DNA of 64,000 nucleotides. It comes from Pardosa pseudoannulata. Its lineage: Eukaryota; Arthropoda; Arachnida; Araneae; Lycosidae. The stretch lies in contig CM063500.1 in the NCBI GenBank assembly GCA_032207245.1, forward strand, positions 68,845,037 through 68,909,036, in the 5' to 3' direction. Of this stretch, positions 1-16,100 are shown one piece after another. Each line of letters starts with the position of its first letter. Position 1 is the stretch's first letter. The notes under the pieces are model-generated. The model was not told the DNA's origin, ran no database searches, and saw only the letters and a program-made list of their open reading frames with translations. A program made the translations under genes and the position numbers.

Positions 1-479
1 TTAGATTTAAAATAAATAGAAAAATCTTAATAATAGCATCTGTAATCAATAGGAGGAAAAAATATCGCTTTTTTTCAATGTTTAGTTACTTTTTAGTCGC
101 TTATTCTGCATTATTTGTCACTTTTCTCACCTTTTTGAAAGTACCTCAGCAGTTGCAAGCTTGAGGTGAACATATAAGATAGTTATTTAAGCAAATGTAT
201 TTTTTTATGTTTATGCAAAAAAATATATAGACATTTTAAATGTTCAATATTTTTTATTGAATAGTTTGTATCTTTCTATAGTTTCAAATAAGTTAAAAAA
301 TATTTTATTTTTTTTCCATTTAGTATTAAAAGCAAATATATATCTGTATTTAGTCCCTTTTTATAGTTGTAATAAAATGATGACCAATATAATTAAGAAC
401 ATTTAACTGTTTTTGTTGCTGTATAATTTGTTAACTCATGCATGTAGAAGGATTTCATTTTTATACGAATGTAACACAA

Positions 480-973
480 AATTTTTGGAAGAATCAATTT
501 CATTGAAAACGGAACTTTCGCTTAAACGAAAGCACACACTAGCTGAAGCACACAATTCTTGGTGGAAGCGGCAAAAATCACTGTAGAACAAACACACAAA
601 ATTTTTCACATTGTGTTAGGGCAACACATGTCGAGATGAATCGATACTTTAACAGAATTTTACTATTTCCCAGGACGTGAAGAAACATGGCATGTGTCTG
701 GATGACACTTTTCCATTCTTTCAAAATTTCACGTTGGGCTCCACTGTAGAAGGACGAGACTCTTATTTCAAAAGGCGTTTAGAATTAATTTAGTCTATTT
801 TTTTTAGGAACCATTTTTATTTCCTTGCAAAGTTCCACAACACAGAACACAAAACTACAAAGAGAACAAAACACACTCTCATAGACCACTGACACTATAT
901 TAGAACACACTAGATGTCTTTTTATCGCCCCCTATCGTAAAAAAAGGAGAGGTGAGAAATTGTACCCGCTACA
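480..973 (-). mobile_element. LTR-retrotransposon fragment: LTR with primer-binding site
   Basis: On the minus strand, about 973 down to 745 reads like a short LTR: it starts TGTAGCGGG, carries AATAAA, and ends CTTCTACA. One base later comes TGGAGCCCAACGTG (743-730), which resembles the TGGCGCCCAACGTG-type primer-binding sites that follow 5' LTRs. About 250 bases of leader-like sequence follow down to roughly 480. No gag/pol reading frame is seen and no second LTR is in view. The left end is a guess. Confidence 0.5.
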
Positions 974-1029
974 TGCATTATTAAAATTAATAAATTGTTG
1001 CTGTATTAATCTTTATTATTTCTTTTCAG

Positions 1030-1197
1030 ACTATTAAACCAGCAGATATTGCCACAGTGAGGAAACTAGCCAAACCACCTCATCTCATTATGAGAATTAT
1101 GGATTGTGTTTTAATACTCTTTCAAGAACCCATGAGCCCTGTTATTCCAGATCCTGAAAAACCTTGCCCAACACCCTCCTGGGCACAGTCTTTGAAG
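1030..1197 (+). CDS. DNAH5/DNAH8: Dynein exon 1 of window: stalk tip
   Basis: Residues 1-56. Acceptor TTTTCAG, donor GTAATG, phase 0. Contains [18 protein letters not shown] and [12 protein letters not shown], typical of the microtubule-binding domain at the end of the dynein stalk. The preceding exon is not in the window. The following intron (1198-2208) holds nothing I recognise. Confidence 0.95.
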
Positions 1198-4100
1198 GTA
1201 ATGTTATGGGATGTGTTTTCTTAAATTATTGTTATTAATACTGCAAAGCATTGTCTATTCATTGTTCAACAGACTTGGGTAAAACAAGATATAAATAAAA
1301 AGATGTATATTCAAGATTTTGATAAATAGCTTTTATTAATGCAAAATTATACAAAATTAATTTTAAAAGTTTCCAAGATGCAGTACTACTATATTACTAC
1401 TTAGTGTATTGAAAACAGCATAATACTTAAATTTAAGCATTCATTATAAAAGGGAGAAAAATCATATGCCTTATTGTATATCTTGAGTACTAATCATACT
1501 GTTTATGTGCAAGCATATATGCATTTAATCAAAAAATTTTTAATCGTTGTCTAATGGGCTGCTTGTCATTAAGTATTAAGGACTTTAATATGAATCAAAT
1601 TATGAGTATTGAATGTTTTGCGTTAATGTTTTGACATAAAAGTTTGATGCTTTCAAACAGAGTTTATCACTGGAAAATTTTTGTAAGTAAAGGAGGAAAA
1701 GACATCTAACCATAACTTTGCAGTCTAGATATTATAGAAACAAAAATCTTTATCATTACAATGCTTACAAATGCTTAGGGACCATGATTAAATGCCATAT
1801 GAATATAAACAGATCAACAGTGCTTTATTGTATAAAGAAATTTTGGAAATGTTTTTGTTTAAATAATCTTGGTTACTATTCTAGTTTTCTAACAATTTCA
1901 GTAATAATTGTAATTGATAATTGTAATTATTAATAATAATTGAATAATAGTTGAATGTACCATTCAACTTAAATACTTTGGTTGTACATTGAAAAGATTT
2001 GAATGTTAATGTAAGAAAGTATGTTAATTTGCTATGGCTACAAGACCTTGATGAACTATTTCAGATATATTCTGAAATGGATTATTTCAAAATATAGGAA
2101 ATGTATGAAACTATTGTTGCTATATTTTATTGTGAACTGTTTATTTATGTTTCTTTTTCTTTCTCTTCTTAATCTTATTTATTTATTTAATATTTTTACT
2201 TTTTTAAGGTAATGAGTGGAGCAAATTTTCTCTCCCAATTACAAGTGTTTCCAAAAGATACCATTTCAGATGAGACTGTTGAATTAATGGAGCCATACAT
2301 TTCTATGGAAGACTATACTATGGAAACTGCTCAAAAAGCTTGTGCTCAGGTTGCTGGTTTATTGTCTTGGACTCTTGCTATGGCTAGCTTTTTTGCTGTC
2401 AACAAAGAAGTTTTGCCTTTGAAAGTAAGACTTTAATGAATATTAAATTTATGAAGTTTATTTCATTATTTTTGACCAGTATAATCATGTAACTAATGCA
2501 GTGAAATATTAATTTTAAAAATGCTGTAGACAAATTTTGAACAATATGCTGTTGTAAAATTTGTGTGTAAACACTGTAAGTACTTTTGAAGAATTTATAT
2601 TAAGTTAGTTATGATTTTAACTTTTTGATAAATAATTATAACATTAAATTATTTATGAAAATTTTTCAATAAAATGAATTAAAGTATGAAATAATTACTT
2701 TGGTGTGGGAAGAAGGCATTTATAATCCATTAATTTATTTTAAATCTTATATTATTTATAAAAATAGTAGTGCAGTTAAACTAAATATTACACTAACAAG
2801 TTCATGAGATTTAACATGCTTCTACAGTATAATAAGAATGTTTGAATTTTAAAAATGAACCATGCACATACAATTGTAAAGATGTAATCCAGTTGCAGTA
2901 CACTTGGACCTGATGTCTGGTGGGCAGCAGTGAAGAAGGTTAAAGGCATTAACATAAAATTTGTTGATTTTACAATAGATCTAATGAACTGTTGTGCCAG
3001 CTCTTCCTCTATAGAAAGATTATTTTCAAAGTTTAAAGTAATCCAAAATAAATTACGAAATCGTTTAAATTAAGAGACAACTACAAAACTTTTTTGAATT
3101 CAACATAAATTACATATAAACAGCTTGTTTAAAAAAATAAGTAAAACAATTTTTTTGTATCTTAGTGTTATGTTATATTTGTTTTTTTCTGGTGTTATTT
3201 ATATTATGACATTTTTAATAAATGTAACTCACCTTTATCATATGCTAGCTATCATATGTTCAATTATTATTAAATGTATTGAAAAGTGAATTTCAGTGGT
3301 CAAAACTGACTGGTCAAAATTGATATTGACTAGGACAGTTAAAACCGGTTAAAACTACTGGTTTAAACCCCCATGGTTAAAACAGATACAACCCTGAGTG
3401 TATGCCAGAGGTGCTGTTGAAGTAAACAAGAAAGGCCGGATAAAATTGTGGAATTATTAAAGAAGACATGAAGATATTTAAATGTTAAAATTTTAATTGT
3501 TTTTCCTTAGAACTGTGCCACTGGGGAAATACGCTAAGAATTTTCTTGTGTTTATCTCAAAGTTTGACTAATCTTCCATCTCTGCAGACAAAGCTGTACT
3601 CCGAAAATTATTTCAGGGTGTGTTTTACTTAATCAAAATAAAAATAAATTTTTTTTTTACAGTACAATGTCTGAATTGTCCTTCAAGTATTTTCATATGA
3701 TGCAGAATATTATTATGGACAATAATTATACTGTAGCATAGCAATTTATACAAGCATATTTAATTAGATTAAAATTTCTGTTTAAATAATAGCATTAGCG
3801 AGAAGCAGAGTCCAGATCCATACAACTCTCTCTCTGACATTGTCCATGGATTGTAAACCGGGTACTACAAATGTATGCTAGGACTGTCACAGTGAAAAGA
3901 GTTTGAGAACCAATGTTTAAACATACCAAATTTCATTAGTATTTGACAAGTGTCAAATTTACATTAGGTTCTGGGGGTTTTCAACTTGGGGTTCAACTGT
4001 CAAATACAATAGCTACTGTTTTTCATAATGTATGTTTTTAATAAGAAAATAAATGTATTTTGATGCTCTTTATAATATTTTATTCAAATTTTTGTTCAGT

Positions 4101-7100
4101 ATTAAAGTATAATGATAAATTTGAATTTTAAAAATATTTATTGATAAAATATTTTAAATGTTCTATTAAGGCAAATTTGGCAATGTTAGAAGCCCAAAAT
4201 GCTAAAGCGTCAAAAGAACTGGCTGTAGCTCAAGCTGAACTGGATGCAAAGCAACAAGAATTAGATGAAGTCAATGCCATATTTAATGAAGCAATGAATA
4301 AAAAACAGGTATTTACTGTAACATATTCATATATGCAATAAAGTTAGGCATTTTAATTTAAGAATATTTTAACATTTGTATAGTATGTGTTCTAATTGAA
4401 AATGAATTGTAGGTTATCACAATTTGAAGCAATTTCATGAATTTTTCTCATTTTAACATACAAAAAGTTACATTTGCTCTAGTGTATATATTCTAATTTA
4501 TCTGGAAATTAAAATTAATTATGAAAATTTCTAATTATCTAGAAAACATTTTTGTGTGTGAATAATAAATCTTCTTCTTCAATTGTGTGACGTCCCTGGG
4601 TGGACCCTGGCCTTCCCAAGAATTTTCTTCCAGGCCTCTCTTTTCTAGGCCATGATCTTCCAGTTAAAAATTCCTAAGGTGGCAAAACCACTTTCTAGGT
4701 AGTCAACCCATCTATAAGGTTGGGTTGGCTCCTAGTTCGTGTTCCAGAAGGCTTGGCCAAAAATATTTTCTATGTAGAATGTTCTTTGTTCATTCTAATG
4801 ATATGGCCAGCCTATTTGATTCTTTGGATTTTAATATATTTGATGATGTCAGGTTCTTTAAAGGCATGATAAAGTTCTAAATTTGAGCATCTGTGCCAAA
4901 TACTTTCAACTTGTGTTTCTTTAAAAATATCTCCTAGTATCCACCATTCAAAGACTATGAATAATAAATAGTGTATATTATTATCTTCTTTTGATTTAGA
5001 GGCTTTATTAATGAAAAGCAAATTATCAAGTATTAAGTAATTTAATTTCATTAGTTTCTTTGCTATAAATGTAATTCATTTTTTAAAAATAATTTACAGT
5101 TTGTTAGTTGACTTATTTTTTAACCATGCAAGGAAAAGTATAATGATTCTTAAATTCAAGAAAACACCCAACATAAAAATTGCTTTCTGAAATTTGATTG
5201 ATCAGTAGACAATTTTTTTTAATTGATTTCTGTAAAAATATTGATTAGGATATTTGATTTTTAAGTGATTGTAATTAATTTCTTAACTATTGAAGGATAC
5301 ATAGCTATTGTAATATAATATAAATTGTATTATATTTTTCTGAATTCTAAAAATTGGAATCTCTGTAATACTGTGTGCAATTTAAAAATGTGCAACCATT
5401 ATAGGATTTACAAGATACTGCTGAAACTTGTAAAAGAAAAATGATAGCTGCAGAAGCACTTATAGCTGGATTACAAGGAGAAAAAGAAAGATGGACTGAA
5501 GATAGTAAAAGATTTCAGAGCCAAATTAATAGGTATGATATCATTATATGAATATTATTAGATTATTTTGAGTCAGTTAATCATGAATGGTTTTATATTT
5601 ACTTTTTTTAGAATGGAAAAGAAAAATTTCCCATTATTTACACTTCTAATTTATATTTTTCACTGTTAACACATAGTTGACTAGTAATTTTAAACAGAAG
5701 CTATATCATGTCACTGCTTGTTTTTTTTTAATTATTGAATGTACAAGTAGAATAATCTAAGCTTCCAGAAACTTTATTTATGTATTATAATGGTAAACCA
5801 TATAGCAACCACCTATAACCATCAATCAAAATATGAAATTTCTGTTTTACTGAAATTGGGATCAAAGCCTAAGTACCAAAAAAGTATTTTCTTTATACTG
5901 TCAGTACCGGCTATATGGTCACCCACTTATAAGGGCACCCTGCTTATATGGTCAGTTTTCTAAAGTCCCGTCTAACTTAATAGGGAACATGTGTTAAAGC
6001 TCACCGCTTATACAGTCATTTTCTTTTTCTCATTACCGGTTATATGGTCAGTTTCATGTTTTCAACAAGTTTCCGTTTTTTTTTTATGATATAAGTGCGA
6101 AATCGGAGAGAACCTGAATTCAAGCCGTTTCCTTCTTTTATGTTTGTGTGCACTCATTGTCGGAGTTTTCCACCTCTCTCAGTTATCGTCCTCCTAATAA
6201 CAAGTGGACATCTGTCTGTTTATTGGTTGAAATTATCTCTCTCATACATGATTTCAGGTGTTATTTTACTAATTCTGAAGCAGCAGATGAGCATTAAAAG
6301 CTGTTAGGGACTTAGAAAAAAGTTGTGTTAACAACCAACAAAAGGAAGCAAACTTGTATATCTGATTATTTTAAAATACATTGAACATGAATGTATGTAT
6401 GTACGTGTGCTGTACTTTGTTTAATAAGGTAAGCTAATAAATTTCTCCCCCAAAAAATATTGCATAATTTTAATGTAATTTTTACTTCTCGAATGAATTT
6501 TTAAAATGTTCTTAAAAGTATAATTATTTGTTTATGAGTACTACATTCTAATAGGTGAATATAATTCTGCCACAATTCAATAGGGTTGTATTGTTCCGCA
6601 TATATGGTCCCCCCACTTATATGGTCTGATTTTTCTGGACCCCTGAGCTGACCATATAGCTGATACAGACTGTAATAAAGTGAACTGGACTAAATTTAAC
6701 CAAAAAATGTTTTGTAATCTTCTATTTTGCCCTGGGTCTTTTTTAATTAAAACTGACACTGGAAGGGAAAATACAAATTAATGTGTAACTAGTCAACAAT
6801 GTGCTAAACTCCTTTACATGTTGGTGACCAGTGACTGGAACTAAGTTTGTTCATAGCACTACAGGGATGATCAGTGATCCACATGCCATGAAGGTCAATA
6901 GTGACAAGTACAAAATCTGTTTGCTACACCTTTGGGGTCACCAGGGATCTTAGTAAAATAAATGCATTATGGATGATTATACAAATTAATTTGTCTGTTG
7001 TAATCAATATTTCACCAAATTATTCAATTTACAATGAGAAATTCATGTTAGCCAGATGGATAAGCCATGTTAAATTAGCATGGCACTCAACATGTTAAAA

Positions 7101-10100
7101 TTTCCAAGTTTTCCGATATTAATTATAAACTTGTTATATATTGATATGAATTAAGAATTTAACTTTTGTGTGTTATCAAAAGTTATCAATTAAAATTTTT
7201 AAATTCTTCTATTTGATTTAATTTTTTTTCTTACAAAAAAGTTATTAATTTTAATTTCAACAAATTGAATTACATTTTTAAAGTTCTCACTCCAGGAAGG
7301 ATTAACTAATAAAAAATTATCTTTACACTAGTTTCCAAATTATGGATTAAGTATGTCTGATATTTTAATGATTATTAAAATTACATTTAATGTTTAAATA
7401 TTAAATATTTATGTTTTTTGTATATTATTTTAAAGTTTGTAATTAAAAAATATCTAAACATTTTCACTTTATTACTATTCTTATTCAAAGTACTTATTTT
7501 GTTTAGGCTTGTTGGTGATGCTTTACTTTTAACTGGGTTTTTGTCTTACTCTGGGCCATTTAATCAAGAATTCAGAACAATTCTTTATAACTTTTGGCAA
7601 AATGAACTTGAAAACAGAGAAATTCCATTCACTGAAGAATTGAATCTGATAAATTCATTGACCGATGCACCAACAGTACTATATTCTTATTATTCCATTA
7701 ATATAATTTAATATTTAGCTTCTAATTTGAAATTGTCAAATTACTACTGTTTTCAAAATACTTATTTAATGGGATATATATAATAATTTTTTGTGTTATA
7801 TCTTATATTTGATGGCATATTTATATATCAATTACTTACATTAACTGCTAGGTAGTAGACAAACAGGTAGAGCACTAACCTGGTACCAAATCTGTAGGTT
7901 TTAATTCCATTGTTGGTATTGATATGATGGCTTAAGCAGCAGTCCCTAATGTAGGTCTTAAATGATCTAACTGTAAATAGTGGAATAAGCAGTAATGTTT
8001 AGCTTCCTACATGAATATAATTTAATTTTTTTAATAGAATTGTTATAAAAATATGAAAATTAAAAAATCTTGTTGTTGTAATGTACTTACAACTTTAACA
8101 CCAGTGTTCGTTTACAAAGGGGAAACACAGTAAGAATATAATACTTTATATTGAGATTCAAACATTTATTCTGTGCATTCATTTACAAATTTATCCTTGA
8201 TTATCATACATTATAATCATCAATTATTTATTTCTTATATTTACACCATAATTATTACAATTCTCTTTATAATGTGTTATTACTTAATCACAAGGTTAAA
8301 TTACTAACAGAGGCCTAAATGACCGTTGTAAATATTATTTTATTTTTACCACCATTAAAGGCACAGGGGAGCAGGCAGGGGCTTTCCTCACACGATGCGT
8401 CGGTCCTTCAGTTGGTACAGAGGATCAGGTAGAGGCTTTCCTCATGCAGTGTGTTGGTCCAGGTGTTCGGGCGCACGGAAGAAGTCAGTGTTGGTGAGCG
8501 GGGCTTAGGATTTTGATGTCCCACTTCTCTTCAATCCCGACTTCAACTCCTTTCCTTAACTCTGTTTCCCAACTCCTCACCTCGGTTTTAACGGCCCGTT
8601 TTCTTCTTTGCCAATCACTTGTTTTGTGAAATTTTCCCACATCTGCACCCCCTTCGAGAGTGCAGGTGGTCTCATTAAAGTAGCCCCTTGTGTGCAAGCT
8701 GACATTATTTTTAGCCCCTGCCCCCATAACTCACACTTACATCTCTGTACGAGCTTGACAGTTACGCTGCCATTCTGTGATCTATACCTTCTCTGCAGTG
8801 GTCCCTAAACTCGACGTGAACAATCGAAGTGCTAAATTCCTCTAGGAAATTTCTCCTACAGCTGTGCATGCACGTGCAGATCATCGTGGGAAAGTACCTC
8901 GGTACACTTGTAAATATTGTCAAATTTTAAAATATTCTTTTTAGGCATAGTTGCAATGTTTGATATATTGGGTGATTTTTAGAATGATGATTTCATCTAC
9001 TGAAAGGAAATGCATTTAAATCTTAGTGTTCAAATTTTAGTCTGCTTGACATAATTGAATGCTACTTTTAATATTTAATTACGGAATTATCAGACTAGTT
9101 AATACATTAATTTTTTTAAACAAAGTCATATTAAAATTTGGTTTGTAAAACTAGCTCATTAGACTTTAGGTGAAAAAATGCTTTAACACTTATTACTATT
9201 TATGTACATAAATATTCAGCATATTCCAAAGGACTATATAATAGTGATATAAATTTTATATTTGCATCAGACTTCTAAGAAAGTTTATAAAATTTATATA
9301 TATGTGAAGGAAAAAACCCAATAAGAGCTGAGTGATATAAAGTAGAACTAGCAAATTTTCATTATGGACTAAATAAAATCAATGCATTTTTTAAAATATA
9401 TTTTTTTAACCAACCAATTGTAGTATCATTATCAGTGATCTAGCAAGTGTTTAGTCATTAATTTTCAGCAGTTTTAACTTCCCTATTACCCTGAGAATTA
9501 TTTTCAGGCTGTTTTTTCATATGATTACTTAATTTACCAAATATTAAACATATGCATTTTACTGTATTTTATCCAATTTCTGTTCTGACACTTCAAGATT
9601 GCCTTAATTTATTTCATAATAGACTTAGTGTATGGGAATCCATTATTGCAGAAACAATGCTAATGAAGTCAGAGCAGTCTTAGTACACCCAAAAAATAGA
9701 AAGCTTTTAGTCTAATATTACCAATCAGTCATTGAAAGAGAAGTCAATGAAATATTATTGGAATATACAATCATATGGATATTAGAGATTGAATTGAGTA
9801 ACTAATTACAGGCATAATAATTAGTTATGTTCAAATGCTCTTACAAAGCATTTTTCTAGTACACTGACATTGTTTATTATGTTATAGTTATTTATCCATT
9901 TCGCCCAACAATAATATCAGATGGGCTCTGGTTTGAAGCGAAAGATTGCAACTTCTGTATAGTCAAAGGATGTAAGAAACTTTATATAGAATTCCATTTT
10001 GCCACCAAAGCACCCTTACTATTTTAATCATTCTTGGAAGGAGGATTTTGTTACTCATGTATTCCTTTCTACCTTCCAATCTCATAACAAAAGAACAGTC

Positions 10101-13100
10101 AAATTCAGGAATGGATCTTATATGGGAGATACCTGTCCAGATTAAACATTCAACCCCAGTGTCCCAGTCTAGTAGGCTGACTAGTAGGCCTTTTGTGTAA
10201 GTTTTCTCCTGTACCCAATCTATCTGATGATGTACAGTTTAAAAAATATTTGGCCATATCTTGATTGATAAGCTGATTGGTAATGAGCTTTGACAGTCCG
10301 TAGTTCATGAGTTATGCTGTGGCTACATCAAATGAGAAAGATTTTCATGAATGAAAGAGCCTACAGTATATTAAACATAGCATTCATATGTCTTGCATCC
10401 TATGATGCAGAACTAAAATTCAGATTACTAAGTCATTTTAAGATCTACCTTATACTGTGTGTGAGGGTACTATTGTTAAATATTTTTTCAGATTGCTGAC
10501 TGGGGTGTACAAGGCTTACCAAATGATGAATTGTCACTTCAGAATGGTATTATTGTTACCAAGTCAGAGCGATATCCTCTTCTTATTGATCCTCAGGGTC
10601 AGGGTAAAGCATGGATTATTAAAAAAGAAACACAAAATGGACTCATAGTAAGTTTCTGCTATAGTTATTATTCCATAAAAACTATTATCATTTAACAGTT
10701 TTTAGATTAAAGAATTTTTTTCTTATTTCTCTTGTTATTCTAGACCAGGGGTGGACAAACTTTTTTGGCTGTGGGCCAAAAATCAAAAGAAAATAAATTT
10801 GGCAGGCCAAGATAATTTTTTCTAAAATTTTAAAAACAATATACAAGTACCTAACGGTTTAAATATGTTAATGAGATGAATGAAATTGTGATTTCATTTT
10901 TAAAAGTTCCTTATACTGAGGTTCGAAGTGAGATGTACTGATTTTAAGGAACGATGCTAAATGCTCATCTGTCAGTCTACTTCTGAAATTATTCTTTCTA
11001 AGGTTCAAAGTTGAAAACACTTGTTAACATATAAAAAGCAAATATACCGCTGATCTTCTGAGCATGAGATAATAAATTTGGTATATAATATTTAAGTAAA
11101 GTAGAAAAGGAGATGGATATATAATGTATAAATATATATTTCTTTTAATTTGCCTCGGACTGGCAACTTAAAATTCTATATGCAGCTGGATAAAACCCTC
11201 CGGCGGGCCCTAGTTTGCCCATCCCTGTTCTAGACATTATGTGATTATAGTGTCTGATTTGTCATGATTTATGTTAAATTTAGTTAATGCTGTTTTATTT
11301 CGACTTTTGCATAACATTATAACATTGCTTCTTTTATTTTAACTAAACTTTTTTTATGGATTTAGGTTAGCAATCTGAATCATAAATTTTTCAGACAGTT
11401 CTTTGAAGATTCTTTATCCCAGGGTTTACCATTATTGATTGAAGATGTTGGAGAAGAATTAGATCCTGTTTTAGATAATGTGCTGGATAAAAATTTTGTT
11501 AAATCTGGAAGTATTTTAAAGGTATTTTGAGCGATATCATTGGCTAAGTTCATAAGCTTCATTTAAATTCTAGAGTTTAGTAGAAACATATTTTTTCATA
11601 CTTTAGGTAAAAATTGGCGACAAAGATGTTGACTTCTTAAAGACCTTTAAATTATATATTACTACCAAACTCCCTAATCCAACTTATGCTCCTGAGGTTA
11701 GTATATTTTTGAACTATATTTTAAAATTGTATGTACTATTCTGAAAGTTATAAAGATATTGTATCCACAGGTTACAGCTAGGACATCTGTAATAGATTTC
11801 ACTGTAACAATGAAAGGCCTGGAAGATCAATTATTGGGTCGTGTCATTTTAGCAGAAAAGCAGGTTTGTGCTTTATCAGTATTTATTATTATAGATTTGA
11901 TTTTAAAGTATTTTTAAATTTCAAATATGTTAAACTTACAAGCATTTTTTTCACAGTTCCTTGTTATGTAATCCTTTTATCTACCATTTTTATGGTTTGT
12001 TTGGTTTGGTTATTAGTGCTATGGTTTGCATTTTGCTATATAAAGGCTTATTAGAAATTGGCTGTAGTGATTACAAGTAATCTCAAATCTCTACAAACAT
12101 CCAATGCTACCAATGATATTTAAACTCATTGACTATTATACCCTAACAATTCTCTGTTTAACTCATTATCATTTGAAATTTTTCATTTTTAGGATTTCAT
12201 TTTTATTTTGGTTTGGTGTGGATCACTAAATTCAACTTTTTCTCTACACGAAAGCTAATCAGATTAGGATCTAGTATTTAAAGTCTTAAAGCAAAAACAA
12301 GCATCCATGTCATCAATAGGATTTGAACCCATGGACTCTAATGCCTCTATACCTAACTAATGTTATTTAGCTAGTTTTTATTTAATAAACAATAAATAAA
12401 ACTTTATATTTTCCCAGAAATTCTAACTTGAAATGTTTGATTTGTAATTTTAGTCTATTTATTTATTTATTTTACCAGAACATAAATTAGCTTTTAATAA
12501 CTTCTGAATGGAATTATTTTCAAAACCTAGATCAAATAATAATTTTAAAAAATCCAGTTTTATTTTCATGAACTTACACTTTTTAACTTAAAAAAATCAT
12601 ATGTATAGCTGTTTTCAGAGCATTCTGTTGAATGTCACTGTGTTTTATTTTATTGGTACTTATTCATCAATCAACATATTTAAATCAGTAGAATGAATGA
12701 GTAGAGTGTTGTCATTTAGTGATGGAATCCATGAATTCAAGTTACTCTGCTAACATGTATGTCTATAGCTATTGAAAATCAACTGTATATTATAGGCTTT
12801 TGTCTTGCTAAATGATATGTTGAAAAAAGTTGACCACAGGAATCCAAACCAACCAATCAACAAAATCAAGATTCAAATTTCAGATTAAATTGTTTATGTT
12901 TAACTCATACTTTCTTATTGTTGCCCATATAATACAGAAGTATCACAAGATTCTATGCAGTAGGCTTGAATTACTGCTATCCAATCCTAGGAAGTAATAC
13001 TGGCAACATAGTAAAAAATAGGTGAATTCTGAGAGATATGTGTTTACCGTTTTAGGGAAAATAACACTTTTTTTTACTCATATGTAATATTCTATTTGAA

Positions 13101-16100
13101 AAAAGCAGTAAATTGATAGCTCTCTTAAAATTCTTAGCTCTCTTAAAATTCTTGAATGTTATGAAATTTTAAACCAACATTAATATGTTGAGCTTTCATG
13201 TTTCACTTCCCTTCTTAGTGAGCATTTATTAATGTTAACAGGAACTAGAAGCTGAAAGAGTTGCTCTGATGGAAAATGTTGCTGCTAATAAAAGAAAAAC
13301 TAAAGAATTAGAAGATAATTTGCTACACAAATTGGCAACAACTGAGGTATAAACTAAATAGAAACCTTTTTTGTAGAAATTGTACAAATAAAAAAGCTTG
13401 GAAAAATTTTGCAGTTGATGAAGTTTCTTGAACTTAAAAACAGCTCTATTTTACCTAGCTTTTATATTTGTGCATTTTATATATTAGTCTCATTTATTAA
13501 CCAGGATATATTTTAGTTATAAACAAATACAATAGATTCTGTATTAAAGTTATCATAAACATAATATAATATGGATACCCTTAACTTTTTATATTTAAGA
13601 GTGTCTAGAAATTTTGATTTAACATTTCAGACATTTGTAAGTGAATTACTTTGATTAAAACTCTATCTAATAAGTAAAATGATTTTATTTTATTTTTAAT
13701 TATTTTAGAATCAACATAATATTTAGTTGCTAACATTAAGTATAATTCTAGGGTTCACTTGTTGATGATGAATCCTTGATTGAAGTCTTAAAAACTACCA
13801 AAGAAACTGCTGCTGATGTTGCAAAGCAATTAGATGTGGCTGATGCAACCAACAAAATGATTAATGCTGCAAGAGAAGAGTATAGACCAGGTAAATCTCC
13901 TTTTGATGTAAATATGTAAATAAGGTTCAATGGTATTCATTCTGTGAAAAACGTATGTGCAAAATAAATCCATATTTACAAAAGTTTTGATAAAGTAGCT
14001 CATGCAACTCATATTGATGTTTTGTATACTGTCCATCAAAATTAAAGGATCGTTACAAAAATAAAATGTTACTGATACTTAATGCAAAATTGTTAACAGA
14101 AATTATGCAAAAGCTTTAGTTAACTTAAATTACAAAATTTGACTGTTGATTATTTTCATAATATTGAAATTTAAGTCAAATTTATGGATACTGGAAAATG
14201 AGGGAAATTTTTATTTTTTAATATGGTGCATGGTCACTTTGGATGGATATGCATACCCCACATTCTGATTTCGTAAAATTTACCAAAGTGTTGATCCAGT
14301 TTTGTGGAATTAAATACCATTCATGTAAAAGTGTACATTTCAGCTCCTGGAGGGTCGAGGGAGAAATTATGCATGCTAAAACTCATCCCTCTAAGGCATA
14401 CCACACATGCTCAATCAGATTCAAGTGAAGTGAGTATGATAGACAATCCAATCAAGTGATATCTTCTGTTTTCAAGTATTTTAACATCAAGTACGCCTGA
14501 TGAAGCCAAGCACATTCATTTATTAGCAAAAACTGTAAGACAACAGAGCCCTTAAACAGTCTAATATGGGGTTCCAATAACTTGTCCACATATCTCTGAC
14601 AGTTATAGAACCTCCTTTTAAGATATGCAGCTCAATGTGGTTGTTCATTATGAATCCTCCCCTAGGCATTAAACTGTGGCCAGTGAAGTAGGATATTTTA
14701 TGGACAAGGAAAGGTAAAATGCATGTTTCTTCCTCTCTCAAGATCAGAACATATTTAGAATCAGAACTAAGACTAGATCTGGACTCATCAGTACACAATA
14801 CTCCGATCCAGTTTTTATTGCTCCATTGAACAAGACAATGATACCAGTTTAAATGAGCCCCTCTCCAAGTTGGAGTGAGTGGGACACAAACCATTGGTTT
14901 CCTAGTTTACAGTTCATCTTCAATAAGCATTTGTGAAACAGTAGAACACCTAATTTGAGTTATTGTGGCAGCCTTAAGGTTTTAAACCAAATTTCTTGTA
15001 GTTGCTTCATAGTTTCTTCAAGCCAACAGTGGTTGAGTCTTCTGTTGCAGTTTTCCCTCTTTGTTGCCCTTGACCAGGCTATCTATCAACTGATCCAGTG
15101 TTTAAAAAGCAGATACAAGTTTTTGATTTGACATTTTTAGGGATATTCAAATCTTGTACAACCTTCATTTTTGTTTGACTTCTCTTGATTCTACTGTTCT
15201 AATTATTTGCTACTTTTGACCTTCTTTTAAATGATGTCTCTGTGCCATAGCTAATAAATACTGATCACTCTCAGAAACTACATTTACTTTCATGAACATT
15301 ACAGTCTATAACTCAACCATTCATTTATTGTATATGATATTTCCATTTCTATTATGTGCACAGAATTTCAATTTGGAGTTCAATTCAATGTAATTAACAC
15401 GAATATTACAGCTTGGGCATTGGTTGCAGCATTATCTTAGTGAGCTTATATTTTCTCATTATTCTTTGATATTGATGACCAGTTTATTTCAGAAAATGAT
15501 TCTGTGTGTTGATTCTTTAGTTGAAAATTAACATTAGCTGAATGCTTTTAATTGTTTTAAGGAGTTGCTTTATGATTATAATCCAACTAATGTTAATACA
15601 ATAGTTCTCATTTAAATTTTATATTACTTAACAAATTATTTTAATTGTTTTTATCTGGTATCATGCATTATCTGATGGGGGAAATTAAATTCTCTAAAGT
15701 AACAGTTCCCATCTTAAGGTATGTATACCAATTAGGATGTGTAATGAATTAATCAAGCGTATGCTAATAAAGAAGAAATAGTAATAGAAAAACATGGATT
15801 ATTACAAAATACAATTGTAAAAGCAAAATAGTGTAAAATATTTTGGTTGTTCAATTTATTCTGAAGACATAGGTAAAGACTGTGATTCACTACTCCAAAG
15901 GATAATAGTAAAATAAAACCATAATTTAATAAAAATAAACTACAAAGTTTATAATAAATAGATATGCTATTAAATATCAACATAAAATTATTGATAGATA
16001 AATGTGACAATTGTGAGGTCACTTAAAAAATTTCTCAATATTGCTTTTACTAGTTTCAAGAATAAGGTGCCAGTATAATAGGTTCTAATATAATGACTGT

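Noticed and set aside
1..479. An upstream dynein exon
   Set aside because: The preceding exon should encode stalk coiled coil 1; no open frame with a matching acceptor and donor is present.
3835..4020. A hAT element suggested by GAGTTTGAGAACC near 3900
   Set aside because: The motif resembles an inverted CAGTGGTTCTCAAAC terminus, but no partner end or 8-bp duplication was found.
8485..8808. Open frames of 66-80 codons on both strands in a GC-rich block
   Set aside because: They lie inside a solo LTR, overlap each other on opposite strands and show no family motifs.
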